Part shown: piece by piece, positions 26,560-35,934 of the stretch
How positions within the stretch are numbered: position 1 is the first letter of the stretch
How the letters are laid out: each line of letters begins with the position of its first letter
Source: Berkiella sp050247135
GTDB lineage: Bacteria > Pseudomonadota > Gammaproteobacteria > Berkiellales > Berkiellaceae
Length of the DNA: 64,000 nt
Assembly: GCA_050247135.1 (NCBI GenBank)
Contig: JBFWUT010000001.1
Coordinates: forward strand, 62,001-126,000
Direction: 5' to 3'
Made by a program: the position numbers and the translations under genes
Notes under the pieces: model-generated
Seen by the model: the letters and a program-made list of their open reading frames with translations, nothing else
What the model was told of the DNA's origin: nothing
Database searches by the model: none

Positions 26560-27852
26560 ATGACAACGATGATCTATATATTATTGTCTTTTTTATTTGT
26601 TTTGTTAAACGGCTTCTTCGTTGCAGCAGAGTTTTCGATTGTTAAAATTCGTCATACCCGAGTAGAAGCCCTTGAATCTATAAAAGGTGTCCGTGGAAGG
26701 CTTTTAGCAAAAGTTCATCAAAAGTTGGATGCCTATTTGTCCGCTTGCCAATTAGGTATCACCTTGGCATCTTTAGCTCTTGGTTGGATTGGTGAGCCAG
26801 CCTTTGCCTCATTATTGTCACCTGTGTTTGAGTGGCTTAATATCAATTCCCAGCAGACGATTAAGTTAATTTCCTTTTCATTTGCTTTTGGTGTGATATC
26901 ATTTTTGCATATTGTTGTTGGTGAACTGATGCCAAAGTCGCTTGCTATCCGTCAAACAGAAGTGATTGCACTTTGGACTGCATTACCGCTTTATATGTTT
27001 TATTGGTTAATGTATCCAGCTATTTGGTTTTTAAACTTCAGTTCAAATGTACTCCTTAAGTCCTTCAGGCTTGATGAGATCAACTATGAAAATCAATCAT
27101 ATACGCCAGAGGAAATAAAGCTCATTTTAAGTGCCAGCCATCGTTATGGACAATTTACCAAAACAGAGCTCGATCTGTTAACGAAAAGTCTAGTTTTTAC
27201 TGATCTTGAGATTTCTGATGTCATGAGACCCTTTCATGAAATGGTCTCTTTGAATGTAACCATGTCTATAACTGAGGCAGTGAAGAAAATTAATCAAATG
27301 CGATATAGTCGCTATCCAGTGTTTAGTGGCGATCATGATAACATTGTTGGTATGATTCATGTAAAAGATCTATTTTCTGTTGACCATGATGCCTACCAAT
27401 CAACAACGCTGGCAAGATTTTTGCGTCCCCATTTAAAAGTTAAAGATAATGATCCCGTATTAGAAGTTTTTCATCAATTTAGAAAAGGTAAACCTCGTTT
27501 TGCTATTGTATTTTCTAATAAAAAAGCGATTGGTTTTTTGACATTAGATGATTTATTGCAGTCAATTATTGGTGAGATAAAGGATGAGTTTCATATTACA
27601 CATGAAGATTGGATTGCTTTAGATGACGGCACATTTGTAGTTAAGGGTAGTGCACCTGTGTTCACACTTGAAACTATTTTGGGGATTGAATTAACCAATG
27701 TGCTATCCAATACGGTGACAGGCTTAATTCTTGAAACATACCAAAGCTTTCCTAAAGAAGGCGATAAGATAGCTTTTGATCGTTTCACTCTTGAGGTGAT
27801 AAAAGTTAAAGGTCCTCGCATTTTACAAGTGAGGGTTTATCCTTTGAAATAG
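26560..27852 (+). CDS. CNNM/CorC (HlyC) family membrane protein
   Basis: A 430-residue inner-membrane protein. Residues 1-150 form a DUF21/CNNM membrane domain (LLSFLFVLLNGFFVAAEFSIVK, split across two helices, and GELMPKSLAIR). Two CBS domains follow (VMRPFHEMVSLN, YSRYPVFSG, VGMIHVKDLF). The C-terminal CorC_HlyC domain includes DGTFVVKGS and ETYQSFPKEGDKI. Relatives act in Mg/Co homeostasis and are often misnamed hemolysins. The start codon follows the HDOD gene by five bases with no clear ribosome site; ATG 26569 is an alternative. Confidence 0.9.
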   Translation: MTTMIYILLSFLFVLLNGFFVAAEFSIVKIRHTRVEALESIKGVRGRLLAKVHQKLDAYLSACQLGITLASLALGWIGEPAFASLLSPVFEWLNINSQQTIKLISFSFAFGVISFLHIVVGELMPKSLAIRQTEVIALWTALPLYMFYWLMYPAIWFLNFSSNVLLKSFRLDEINYENQSYTPEEIKLILSASHRYGQFTKTELDLLTKSLVFTDLEISDVMRPFHEMVSLNVTMSITEAVKKINQMRYSRYPVFSGDHDNIVGMIHVKDLFSVDHDAYQSTTLARFLRPHLKVKDNDPVLEVFHQFRKGKPRFAIVFSNKKAIGFLTLDDLLQSIIGEIKDEFHITHEDWIALDDGTFVVKGSAPVFTLETILGIELTNVLSNTVTGLILETYQSFPKEGDKIAFDRFTLEVIKVKGPRILQVRVYPLK

Positions 27853-27909
27853 TAGTTTCAAGCAATGTTTTACGATAGGATATTCGCTTTGTTTTATCGG
27901 TAATGCTTG

Positions 27910-29463
27910 ATGTTAACTTGGCTTCCCCCTTTACTAAAAACAGCAACCAGATTCAGTGCGATTGGCGCTAAATTGGGTGGTATTTTTGCAACTGGTTTGG
28001 GTATCAGACAAATTTGGTACAATGCCAGTGATGAAATAAGCTGGAAGTCGAAAGCAATGTTATCCACGCTATACGCATTGCATATTGGGTCAATTAGCGT
28101 TGCTACCGCAGTATTATTGGGAGCAACTGATGTGTCAGCCCCCGTCGGTACAGCGCTGGTTTGTTCGACGGCGCTCCTTAAAGGCATTGCAGATCATTTC
28201 GTTGAAAAGACCCACCATAGTGGTTTAACTCGAAAGAGAACCAATCTAGAAAAGCAACTAAGTATTCAGAATAACGATTTCCACACCACCTTGATATTGA
28301 TAGAAGACCTCAAAGAGACAGATGATTCTATTGAGGCATTGCTACTACAGCTTGATGAATATCATGTGCTATTTAAACAGACTACACGCGCAAAAAATGT
28401 ACAAACTATTTGGGATGATCTAAAGCTTTCTCAAAGAGCAGCTTTGGCAAAAAATAAAATTATTACAGACTTTTTTAGTCAAGTTTCTCTTGATTATTTT
28501 GATCCTGATTCTTTGATTAAAAATTTATTTGTGGAAGCATCAACGCTTCGAGAAAGAGGGACAAACCCGGCAAGGCTCCATGAAATTAGTATCATTCAGT
28601 TACAGTGTATCAAATATAAAAGAGTTTCCTCCATTTTAAAGGAAATCAACATAAGACTAAATGGATTGTCTATAGCCAATCCATCTAGTGAAAGAGAATA
28701 TTTGTTAAAGCGTAAAGCTGAATTGGAAAAAAGATTGCAGCAATTACAAGTGGGAGATCCCCTTGCTATAACGGAACAGTCAATTAGTGCCATAGATGCC
28801 AAAAATCCACCACAATTAAAAAAATCTTTGATTCAATTAATAAGAGTTAAAATAGCCGAGCTTTCTAAGCAACTTACCGCTGAGCAGTTACTATTGATTC
28901 AGAAAAAAGAATATCTTTCAAGACCTATTGACTTTACGACATTAATTGAACAAGTCAAAAACATGTCAGCAACTCAAAATCAATTATCGATTGTTAAACA
29001 GAGCGAAAGCACTAAAGCTAAAAATGTCGACTTAGGTGCTGCTTCTGCCGTAATGGCTCTTATTTTGGCGTTGATCCCTAGTCAAGAAGTGAGTCGTTAC
29101 TTGCATCCATTGATGTTATCAATAGGTGTGTTAGCGGGGATTGTCAGCTTAAGTGATCTCTATCATCGCTATAAAATTACACGCCGGATGACTCATCATG
29201 AAAAGGCTCAAATGCATAATTTTATTCGGCAAAAGAAATTCCAAATTGCAAAATTAGGGGATGCTAACTTGCGCGCTTTGTTGATTAATCAGCTCGATAA
29301 TATTTTGCAAGAAGAAGGCTCTGTTCAGCCGATAGTATCTGAGGAATTAATAGTTAACCGCACCAGAGTTGCAAAATTAGTCGCAAAAACTAAAATACAT
29401 GAGCAAATGCTTGATGGAAACCCTAAAAAGGCTTCCATCAAGGTTGGCGCTAGATATCGATGA
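27910..29463 (+). CDS. Orphan membrane-associated coiled-coil protein
   Basis: A 517-residue protein I do not recognise. It opens with weakly hydrophobic stretches (about residues 8-33 and 48-95) and has a second hydrophobic pair around residues 378-420 (AASAVMALILALIP and LMLSIGVLAGIVSL). Between them lie some 270 charged residues with strong coiled-coil character. The end is basic. No signal peptide or enzyme motif is visible. ATG 27910 directly follows a TTG at 27907. The lone gene converges on the outer-membrane protein gene, and a perfect palindrome spans both stops. Such proteins in this group are sometimes effectors; nothing here proves that. Confidence 0.6.
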   Translation: MLTWLPPLLKTATRFSAIGAKLGGIFATGLGIRQIWYNASDEISWKSKAMLSTLYALHIGSISVATAVLLGATDVSAPVGTALVCSTALLKGIADHFVEKTHHSGLTRKRTNLEKQLSIQNNDFHTTLILIEDLKETDDSIEALLLQLDEYHVLFKQTTRAKNVQTIWDDLKLSQRAALAKNKIITDFFSQVSLDYFDPDSLIKNLFVEASTLRERGTNPARLHEISIIQLQCIKYKRVSSILKEINIRLNGLSIANPSSEREYLLKRKAELEKRLQQLQVGDPLAITEQSISAIDAKNPPQLKKSLIQLIRVKIAELSKQLTAEQLLLIQKKEYLSRPIDFTTLIEQVKNMSATQNQLSIVKQSESTKAKNVDLGAASAVMALILALIPSQEVSRYLHPLMLSIGVLAGIVSLSDLYHRYKITRRMTHHEKAQMHNFIRQKKFQIAKLGDANLRALLINQLDNILQEEGSVQPIVSEELIVNRTRVAKLVAKTKIHEQMLDGNPKKASIKVGARYR

Positions 29464-29472
29464 TATCTAGCG
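29448..29472. terminator. Palindrome spanning two convergent stop codons
   Basis: A perfect inverted repeat with 11-base arms (CGCTAGATATC) around GAT. It covers the stop codons of both the coiled-coil protein gene and the convergent outer-membrane protein gene, so both proteins end in Tyr-Arg. No long T run follows on either strand, so it may act as a transcript-end stabiliser or a weak bidirectional terminator. Confidence 0.5.
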
Positions 29473-30198
29473 ATATTCAAAATCGGCGCAGGATTTAGTG
29501 CGTCTTGGAGGAGTAATGTTCCAAATAACACCAAGATTGAATGTGGTAGCGTGCTTGTAAGGATGAAGATCGTAGTAATCGTTGTTTTGATCATATCCTA
29601 AATAATTGATCCGTTGAGTTTGATCAAAGGCGACCAGAGCTCGAATGCTAATGTTAGGTATTGGTGTGTACAATGCACCAAAGCCAAAACTACCATACCA
29701 TTTTTCATCCGTTTTATTGCGAAATTCCAACCAGGTACCATCGGTGAGATGCATAATATGGGTGTCAGGATGTAAATAGACTAGTCCCATCATAAAATTC
29801 AGTTCAAAGCGTCTAACGACTTCCCAGTAAAAATTAAGATCGAGATGAAAAGCATGCAGTCGCATATTAACTGTTGCACCGTCTCCGACGGCTTCTTGAG
29901 AAACGAAGAATATTTCTGTGCCGTCAAATACTTTGTAGTTCTTTTTCTTTGCAGATTGTTCATAGCCTAAGTCAACACCAAAATAACCATTGATGCGGGT
30001 GCCTACATATAAATTAACGGCTTTGGTGATCTCGGGAAATAGGTATTCGTAATCGGTAAAAGTCCCAAACTTCGGCTCAACATTCCAATATTTAATATCT
30101 GCACCAAGATGAGGGCTCCAATATGCGGCTTGTGCAATCTGTGGAGCAACAAGACTGGTTAGAAGCGCGACTTGCGTTAAAGTGCGTTTGAGTGACAT
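29467..30198 (-). CDS. Outer-membrane beta-barrel protein, unknown role
   Basis: A 243-residue protein with a signal peptide (MSLKRTL...IAQA, cleavage before AYWS). The mature part alternates polar and aromatic residues as in small eight-stranded barrels (GYFGVDLGYEQ, YGSFGFGALYTPIPNISIRALVAFDQ split across strands, FNLGVIWNI). It resembles opacity/OmpW-like or Legionellales surface proteins in pattern, without a sure family. The start at 30198 is preferred: AGGA lies seven bases upstream and the signal peptide is then of normal length; the frame is open to 30267. Function unknown. Confidence 0.7.
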   Translation of the reverse strand: MSLKRTLTQVALLTSLVAPQIAQAAYWSPHLGADIKYWNVEPKFGTFTDYEYLFPEITKAVNLYVGTRINGYFGVDLGYEQSAKKKNYKVFDGTEIFFVSQEAVGDGATVNMRLHAFHLDLNFYWEVVRRFELNFMMGLVYLHPDTHIMHLTDGTWLEFRNKTDEKWYGSFGFGALYTPIPNISIRALVAFDQTQRINYLGYDQNNDYYDLHPYKHATTFNLGVIWNITPPRRTKSCADFEYR

Positions 30199-30278
30199 TG
30201 CTAATCCTTGCTTAGTCATAATGGCAGACGATATCCCCATTCTGCTGAGCTTAATAGAGCTAGTCAACTTAAAATTGA

Positions 30279-31010
30279 TTATTTATAGATACATTGTCCG
30301 ATAGAGCCGCTGCGGCAACGAAATCCATTAATCCAGATAGCATTTTCCAGATTGGCATTGGTAAAGATTGCCCCTTCGATTGAGGCGCGGTTAAGGTTGG
30401 CCCCTTTCAGGTTGGCATTGGTGAAGTTCACATACCGTAAATTGGCTTTCTCTAGATTGGTTTTTTTGAGATTGGCATTTTTTAGATTTGATTGTTCTAA
30501 ATCAGAATCTCGCAAATTACTATTTTGCAAGTCTGCTTTTTCCAAAATAATATTACGTAAATAAGCGCTCTCTAAATTAATATCACCTAGGAAAATAAAT
30601 TTTTCACGTTTAACTTCGCTATCATCATCACGATAAAATAATTTAGGCTTCAAGTGGGAAACAAAGGTGATAATACTGGCGAGCTTGTCGGGTTTATTAA
30701 TCTGATTAAGATCTTCAATGATCGCTTCTGTACGAGCAATAATAATTAAATTAATTCGTTGATTTTCGTCCATGCCACGGGCGAATAACTCAGCAACACC
30801 GTTAAAGTAACTATCTGTCATTCTGCTCGCTTGTAAGATTTCTTGGTGGACGCCCACTTTGTTACTGACAAGGACAGTAGCAAGACCGATAAAGATACCC
30901 ACCAGCGCGATGGTAAGTTCGATACCACGTTCTTTAATGAATTGCTTGAGTCTAAGCTGGAAACTCAATTTTTCTGTAAAAAGTTGATATAGGTCGGCTT
31001 CGGATGTCAT
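30279..31010 (-). CDS. Membrane-anchored pentapeptide-repeat protein
   Basis: A 243-residue protein. A charged N terminus is followed by one membrane helix (about residues 30-50, ELTIALVGIFIGLATVLV). A helical middle (60-140) precedes about 80 residues of A(D/N)Lxx pentapeptide repeats (ADLQNSNLRDSDLEQSNLKN and on), which fold into a right-handed quadrilateral helix. The C-terminal 15 residues contain two cysteines (FRCRSGSIGQC). Such repeats usually serve protein binding; some soluble members mimic DNA to protect gyrase, but the membrane anchor argues against that here. It lies 81 bases upstream of the barrel-protein start. Role unknown. Confidence 0.8.
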   Translation of the reverse strand: MTSEADLYQLFTEKLSFQLRLKQFIKERGIELTIALVGIFIGLATVLVSNKVGVHQEILQASRMTDSYFNGVAELFARGMDENQRINLIIIARTEAIIEDLNQINKPDKLASIITFVSHLKPKLFYRDDDSEVKREKFIFLGDINLESAYLRNIILEKADLQNSNLRDSDLEQSNLKNANLKKTNLEKANLRYVNFTNANLKGANLNRASIEGAIFTNANLENAIWINGFRCRSGSIGQCIYK

Positions 31011-31135
31011 ATGAGATCTCTCCCACTTTTAGTTTAGGGTGGCTTTATATAACAAGCAAGCTAACTTATAATTTCTGTAAGCATAATCAGTGAAGCTTGG
31101 GTCTAGTCTAGCTACAACTTCAGGGACAGGTCCTG

Positions 31136-32524
31136 CTAGTCAGCGCTGAGTTTGAGGCGCTGACCGGGTTGAATAATGGTGCTAGGGGAGGACATATCGT
31201 TGTAGGCCAATAAATCACGCAGTTTCATATGGTGTTTATCGCTAATCAAAGGTAATGATTCGCCTTTCTTGACCACATGGTAGGCGGGTGCACTTTTAGC
31301 CGTTGTGGCACTACTCGTTGCGCCTGGGATCTTGAGGGTTTTGCCAATCACGACCACATCATTTGGCAGGCCGTTCAGTTTTTGAATGGCTTTAGCAGAG
31401 GTGTGATAGCGCTTCGCGATTTTCTCGATGTTATCGCCTTTTTTCACCTTATAGTGTTGTGGTGCTGCGCTAACATTGTCAGAAGCAGACGGAGCCTGAG
31501 TCGGCGCTTTTACACTGGCTGTTGTTTGGGCTAACTTCTCAGCTGCAGCACTTGTCGAAACAGTCTTAGTCGCCACTGTGTGCGTTTTGTGAGTGGTAAA
31601 CTGTTTCGCGCTTTTTACAGGAACGACTAAATTAAATGGGCCGTTGGGGTTCATAGAGCGCTTGTGTAAGCCAGGATTCAGTTTGCGTAACTGAGTTTCA
31701 GAAACATCCACCAGTTTAGCGGCGTGGGCGATATCCATTGCGCGGCCGGTATTAATCCGTGTAAAGACTTGCTTATTGGGAATAGAGGGCAGTGACACGC
31801 CATATTGCTTTGGCGATTTAATTAATGCCGCAAGTGCTAATAATTTGGGCACAAACTCAGTGGTTTCTCGCGGGAGCTTGAGCGACCAAAAATCGGTGCT
31901 TTTACTTTGCATACGATTGATTCGAATAGCGGTCATCACTTTGGTTTCGCCAGAGTTATAGGCGGCCAAAGCTAACAGCCAATTACCATTGAAGCGCTTA
32001 TGCAAATATTCTAAATGATCTAATGCAACTTTCGTGGATTCATAAATATCTTTACGGCCATCGTAATAGGCATTTTGTTTAAGCCCATAAAGGCGTCCTA
32101 ATGAAGGCATTAATTGCCACAACCCGGCCGCGCCCACGTGGCTTCTGGCGTGTGGGTTAAAGGTGCTTTCAATCATCGGCAGCAAAGCAATTTCGCTTGG
32201 CATGCCACGTTTTTCGACTTCTTCTAAAATAAAATACAAATAAGGTGAAGCATTATTGGCTAGTTCATTAATATATTCTTGTGAACGCGCTAGTTTACGA
32301 ATTTGCTTTTGTAACGACGGCATTGAGGCGGGTGCTTGCAAATGGAATTGATTGCGCACACGGCTCCAGATTTCAGTCGAAGAAGCTTCTGCAAAATGGG
32401 AGGATTTATAATTTTTAGCTGCAGTTAATTGGCTAAAGGCCTCTGCCATGCCAGCATGCATTGTCAGTATCACGCATATCAGCGTCGCGAGAAAAGTCAT
32501 TGTCTTATTGCTAGTGTTTTGCAT
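31136..32524 (-). CDS. mltD: Membrane-bound lytic murein transglycosylase D
   Basis: A 462-residue exported cell-wall enzyme that cleaves the glycan strand to 1,6-anhydromuropeptides. Residues 1-29 are a signal peptide (ending AEAF); no lipobox cysteine is visible. The SLT domain has catalytic Glu119 in IESTFNPHA, then GAAGLWQLMPS and AAYNSGE. Two LysM peptidoglycan-binding repeats end the protein (YKVKKGDNIEKIAKRY; YHVVKKGESLPLISDKH). AAGGA lies seven bases before the start. The Ala/Thr-rich linker between domains is unremarkable. It stands alone. Confidence 0.93.
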   Translation of the reverse strand: MQNTSNKTMTFLATLICVILTMHAGMAEAFSQLTAAKNYKSSHFAEASSTEIWSRVRNQFHLQAPASMPSLQKQIRKLARSQEYINELANNASPYLYFILEEVEKRGMPSEIALLPMIESTFNPHARSHVGAAGLWQLMPSLGRLYGLKQNAYYDGRKDIYESTKVALDHLEYLHKRFNGNWLLALAAYNSGETKVMTAIRINRMQSKSTDFWSLKLPRETTEFVPKLLALAALIKSPKQYGVSLPSIPNKQVFTRINTGRAMDIAHAAKLVDVSETQLRKLNPGLHKRSMNPNGPFNLVVPVKSAKQFTTHKTHTVATKTVSTSAAAEKLAQTTASVKAPTQAPSASDNVSAAPQHYKVKKGDNIEKIAKRYHTSAKAIQKLNGLPNDVVVIGKTLKIPGATSSATTAKSAPAYHVVKKGESLPLISDKHHMKLRDLLAYNDMSSPSTIIQPGQRLKLSAD

Positions 32525-32698
32525 GAAGTGTCCTTACCGATGGTGGCGGTTTGTAGAAAATGCAAAATCGACTGCTTTTGAAAATGTGGTATTCACTTTA
32601 CCCTTCAACGATTTAAGCTACTAAATAAGTTCGATGGTTATAGTAATGAAAAAGAAGCGAAAATGCAAGCTATTGATTTAGTTGATAAACTAATTTAT

Positions 32699-33472
32699 TT
32701 AGAATTTATTCTTCCATTCACGCAAATGGGAAAATATGCTGACCGGATCATTTTGCTCTAAATCACAGTGTTTTTGAACTGCATAAATAATTTCTTTCGT
32801 ATTCACACGCAAAAAAGGATTAGTCAGAAATTCACTTTGTAAAGAAATGGGCAGTGTCGGTTGCGATTTTAGCAGACACGCTTCGGCTTGTTTTAAGCGT
32901 TTGGCAAGTTCTGGGTTGGCTGGATCAACCACCTTAGCAAAAGCGATGTTGGCTTTGGTGTACTCGTGTCCACAGTACATCAGCGTATGCCCTGGGAGTT
33001 GCTTCAGCTTTTCAAGTGAGCTCAGCATTTGTGCTGGCGTTCCTTCAAAGACACGTCCACAGCCACATGAAAACAGGGTATCGCCGCAAAATAGTATCTC
33101 ATCATTGTAGAAGGCTATATGCCCCTTAGTATGACCAGGTATATCCAATACGCTTAATGTTAGCCCAAAGGGAGCAAAGGAAAGGGTATTGCCTTCTGTA
33201 ACTGGATCAGTGACTCCTGCCACAAATTCGTTCGTGGGACCAAATACTCTGGCATCGGGAAAGTGCTCTTTGAGCGGCAAAATGCCGCCGCTGTGATCGG
33301 CGTGATGATGGGTGATCAAGATGGCATACAAGGATAGTTTATTAGCTTGCAAATAATTAAGCACCGGAGCAGCATCACCGGGATCAACTACGATAATTTG
33401 TTGTCCTTCTAGACTGTGAAGAGCCCAAATGTAATTATCGTTAAACGCAGGAATAGCGACGATAGTGTTCAT
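32699..33472 (-). CDS. gloB: Hydroxyacylglutathione hydrolase (glyoxalase II)
   Basis: A 257-residue metallo-beta-lactamase-fold thioesterase that releases D-lactate and glutathione in methylglyoxal detoxification. The metal site THHHADH (His55, His57, Asp59, His60) is intact. PGHTKGHIAFY, GDTLFSCGCGRVFEG and YCGHEYT are the other family marks. It is divergent from the YafS-like methyltransferase by 32 bases, the conserved gammaproteobacterial arrangement gloB / methyltransferase-rnhA-dnaQ. Confidence 0.96.
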   Translation of the reverse strand: MNTIVAIPAFNDNYIWALHSLEGQQIIVVDPGDAAPVLNYLQANKLSLYAILITHHHADHSGGILPLKEHFPDARVFGPTNEFVAGVTDPVTEGNTLSFAPFGLTLSVLDIPGHTKGHIAFYNDEILFCGDTLFSCGCGRVFEGTPAQMLSSLEKLKQLPGHTLMYCGHEYTKANIAFAKVVDPANPELAKRLKQAEACLLKSQPTLPISLQSEFLTNPFLRVNTKEIIYAVQKHCDLEQNDPVSIFSHLREWKNKF

Positions 33473-33504
33473 TTAACTTACTTTTTATAAGTTGATCTTT
33501 TAGC

Positions 33505-34245
33505 ATGGTAGCAGAAAATGAATATACACAGCGATGGTATACCGAGGATGTAGCTTCAAAAATAATTGAAGCAGAAAAAGAAGAACTAGAAACTATCCTA
33601 GCAAAATTGTATGGCTACCATTTGGTATTCATCGGAGATTCTGGATTAACTCCGCTTGTTGAAACCAGTTTAATTTCGCACCGTATCCTGATTAATCCTC
33701 AAGCCACATTGAGTCCCACCATGAGCTCCGTTCCCAGTGAGATAGAATCACTGCCCTTAAGGACGGATAGTGTAGATGTCGTTGTATTATCTCATATACT
33801 GGAACATGCCTTGAATCCTCATGAAGTGCTGCGTGAAGCTCATCGAGTGTTAATTCCAGAAGGCCACGTGGTGATCACAGGGTTTAATCCGATCAGCCTC
33901 TGGGGAGCTTGGCACGCCTTCAAGCAGCTAACCGGTAAAATTCCAAAGCAGGGCAAAATGCTCAGCATAAACAGGTTGCGTGACTGGCTTAAATTGCTGA
34001 ATTTTCAAATCGTTGGAGGACGGAATTTTTACTTTAGACCTCCGCTATCGAGTACTAAGTGGCAACATCGTTTGGAATTTTTAGAGCGCTTAGGACAAAA
34101 TTGCTGGCCATTTTGGGGTGGGGCCTATACACTCGTCGCCGTTAAACGCGTTACCACATTGACGCCTGTGCGAGCGCGCTTTAAACCTGAAAAAAGATTA
34201 TGGCAACCTTCTGTGTTACCAAAACCCACAACTACCGTTCGATAG
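33505..34245 (+). CDS. Class I SAM-dependent methyltransferase (YafS-like)
   Basis: A 246-residue protein. The usual glycine-rich motif I is degenerate (VFIGDSGLTPLV), but later motifs are clear: SVDVVVLSHILEHALNPHEVLREAHRVL with LIPEGHVVITGFNP, the Methyltransf_11 pattern. The C-terminal part is basic and Pro-rich. It is the standard neighbour between gloB and rnhA in gammaproteobacteria (YafS in E. coli). The methylated substrate is unknown. rnhA starts 10 bases downstream. Confidence 0.85.
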   Translation: MVAENEYTQRWYTEDVASKIIEAEKEELETILAKLYGYHLVFIGDSGLTPLVETSLISHRILINPQATLSPTMSSVPSEIESLPLRTDSVDVVVLSHILEHALNPHEVLREAHRVLIPEGHVVITGFNPISLWGAWHAFKQLTGKIPKQGKMLSINRLRDWLKLLNFQIVGGRNFYFRPPLSSTKWQHRLEFLERLGQNCWPFWGGAYTLVAVKRVTTLTPVRARFKPEKRLWQPSVLPKPTTTVR

Positions 34246-34255
34246 CTAGAAAAAA

Positions 34256-34714
34256 ATGACCAAAATTGAAAAAGTAGAAATGTTTACAGATGGCGCTTGC
34301 TCAGGTAACCCGGGCCCTGGTGGTTGGGGTGTGTTACTCAGAAAAGGCGAACACGAAAAAACCTTAAGTGGCGCTGAATTTGAAACGACTAATAATCGTA
34401 TGGAATTAATGGCGGCAATTATGGGACTGCGTGCTATTAAGCGCGGTTGTCATGTGGTGTTAACTACGGATTCTGAATACGTTAAAAAAGGGATCACCGA
34501 ATGGCTGGAATCCTGGAAAAAGAAAAATTGGCGAACAGCCAACAACAAGCCTGTTAAAAATCAAGATCTTTGGGAAGAATTGGATAAAGAAGTGAAGCGC
34601 CACAAAATCGAATGGCATTGGGTTAAAGGCCATAGTGGGCATGCTGAGAATGAATTAGTGGATGAATTAGCCAGAGAGGCGATTATCGCGCTACAGAGAC
34701 GAGAAAACGGATGA
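34256..34714 (+). CDS. rnhA: Ribonuclease HI
   Basis: A 152-residue enzyme that cuts RNA in RNA-DNA hybrids, removing primers and R-loops. The four metal-binding acids are visible as Asp12, Glu50, Asp72 and Asp136, with His126 in GHSGHAENE. The basic handle region (SWKKKNWRT) is intact. Its stop overlaps the dnaQ start by four bases. Confidence 0.97.
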   Translation: MTKIEKVEMFTDGACSGNPGPGGWGVLLRKGEHEKTLSGAEFETTNNRMELMAAIMGLRAIKRGCHVVLTTDSEYVKKGITEWLESWKKKNWRTANNKPVKNQDLWEELDKEVKRHKIEWHWVKGHSGHAENELVDELAREAIIALQRRENG

Positions 34715-35403
34715 GACAAGTTGTATTAGACACAGAAACCACAGGACTTTCTCCTGCTCAAGGCCACCGGATCATCGAAATCGGCTGCGTTGAATTAATG
34801 CATCGACGCCTTACAGGACGCGTATTTCACACCTATATTCAACCGGATAGAGCGGTCGATGCGGGTGCGATTAAAGTGCATGGCATTACCGATAGTTTTC
34901 TAGAAGATAAACCTCGCTTTAAAGAGATCGCCGAAGAATTTAAGGCCTTTATTCAAGGCGCAGAGCTTATCATTCATAACGCCCCCTTTGATGTGGGCTT
35001 CATTGAGCATGAGTTTACATTACACAAAGATAAAGCCTGGCTGAGCTTAACAAAACATTGCACTATTTTTGACACCTTAGCCTTTGCCAGAGCAAAGCAT
35101 CCAGGGCAACGCAACAATCTCGATGCGCTATGTAAACGTTATAACGTCGATAATCAGCACCGCGATAAACACGGTGCGTTACTGGACGCCGATATTTTAG
35201 CAAGCCTGTATTTGGTCATGACTGGCGGACAAAATGCCTTAGTGTTAGATGATAGTGCTTCAACAAAGCAAGAAGAATCGGTCATCATCGAAGCCCAAAC
35301 TCACATCCAACAATGGAACATCCCCGTGCTAGCGCCAACCGAAGAAGAGCTGGCAGCTCATCAATTGTTTATGAAAGATGTCTTAAAACAAGAAGTCTTT
35401 TAA
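34711..35403 (+). CDS. dnaQ: DNA polymerase III epsilon subunit (proofreading exonuclease)
   Basis: A 230-residue DEDDh 3'-5' exonuclease, the editing subunit of the replicative polymerase. Exo I is DTETTG (Asp7, Glu9), Exo II is HNAPFDVGF, and Exo III contains HRDKHGALLDADI. The C-terminal tail, which binds the polymerase alpha subunit in the family, is present. It overlaps rnhA, so the two are co-translated. It ends four bases from the convergent small orphan gene. Confidence 0.95.
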   Translation: MRQVVLDTETTGLSPAQGHRIIEIGCVELMHRRLTGRVFHTYIQPDRAVDAGAIKVHGITDSFLEDKPRFKEIAEEFKAFIQGAELIIHNAPFDVGFIEHEFTLHKDKAWLSLTKHCTIFDTLAFARAKHPGQRNNLDALCKRYNVDNQHRDKHGALLDADILASLYLVMTGGQNALVLDDSASTKQEESVIIEAQTHIQQWNIPVLAPTEEELAAHQLFMKDVLKQEVF

Positions 35404-35407
35404 AGTA

Positions 35408-35839
35408 TTAACCAGCATCTTTTGGTCGTGGGGAACTGGGTCCAGGTTGTTGGAATTTATCGCGTAATTTGATGATCTCATTATAAGCATCATCAAACTT
35501 CTTGTTAGCCGAACCGCCAACACTCAGTGCAGCACCAAAACCTGCTGACTTTCGCGACTGTGAACTTTTGAGCATTTCTATAACCGTATCAGCAACCTTG
35601 GCAAAATCTCCGCCATTTTGATTATCAATTTTCCCGTCTCGTAAATAGGTGTTCTTAAAAGATTCTTGCAAGAGCTTGTGAACTCTTTGGATATCAGGAG
35701 GGATCTCTAATGGAGCAGTTCTCCCTTTATCAAAATGTAACCCACGCTCGGGCTTGGGTCCCATTGACTTTTCTCCTTTTTGGCTAATCATTTCTCTTAT
35801 CTGAAGCGCAACTTGTGTGATAAATTCTTCCGGCTCCAT
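35408..35839 (-). CDS. Small orphan protein
   Basis: A 143-residue protein I do not recognise. It has no signal peptide or membrane helix. It is charged, with a likely helical start (EEFITQVALQIREMI), a Gly/Ser/Ala-rich middle (SAGFGAALSVGGSAN) and a Pro/Ser-rich end (QQPGPSSPRPKDAG). GGGAGG sits about six bases before the ATG, so it is very probably translated. It is the last gene of the leftward run after the kinase, 95 bases downstream of it. The run of unrecognised host-interaction-like genes suggests it could be an effector; that is inference only. Confidence 0.6.
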   Translation of the reverse strand: MEPEEFITQVALQIREMISQKGEKSMGPKPERGLHFDKGRTAPLEIPPDIQRVHKLLQESFKNTYLRDGKIDNQNGGDFAKVADTVIEMLKSSQSRKSAGFGAALSVGGSANKKFDDAYNEIIKLRDKFQQPGPSSPRPKDAG

Positions 35840-35934
35840 AACAGCCTCCCTATAGAAGGTATTTAAGAGATTGACCTATTCGATATGAATTAAGTTCCAA
35901 AGAGGGGATATACCCCAAAATAATTGTTTAAATC

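Noticed and set aside
32675..32693. TTAGTT/AACTAA hairpin just downstream of gloB
   Set aside because: Only six A/T-rich pairs and no T run on the relevant strand; too weak to call a terminator.
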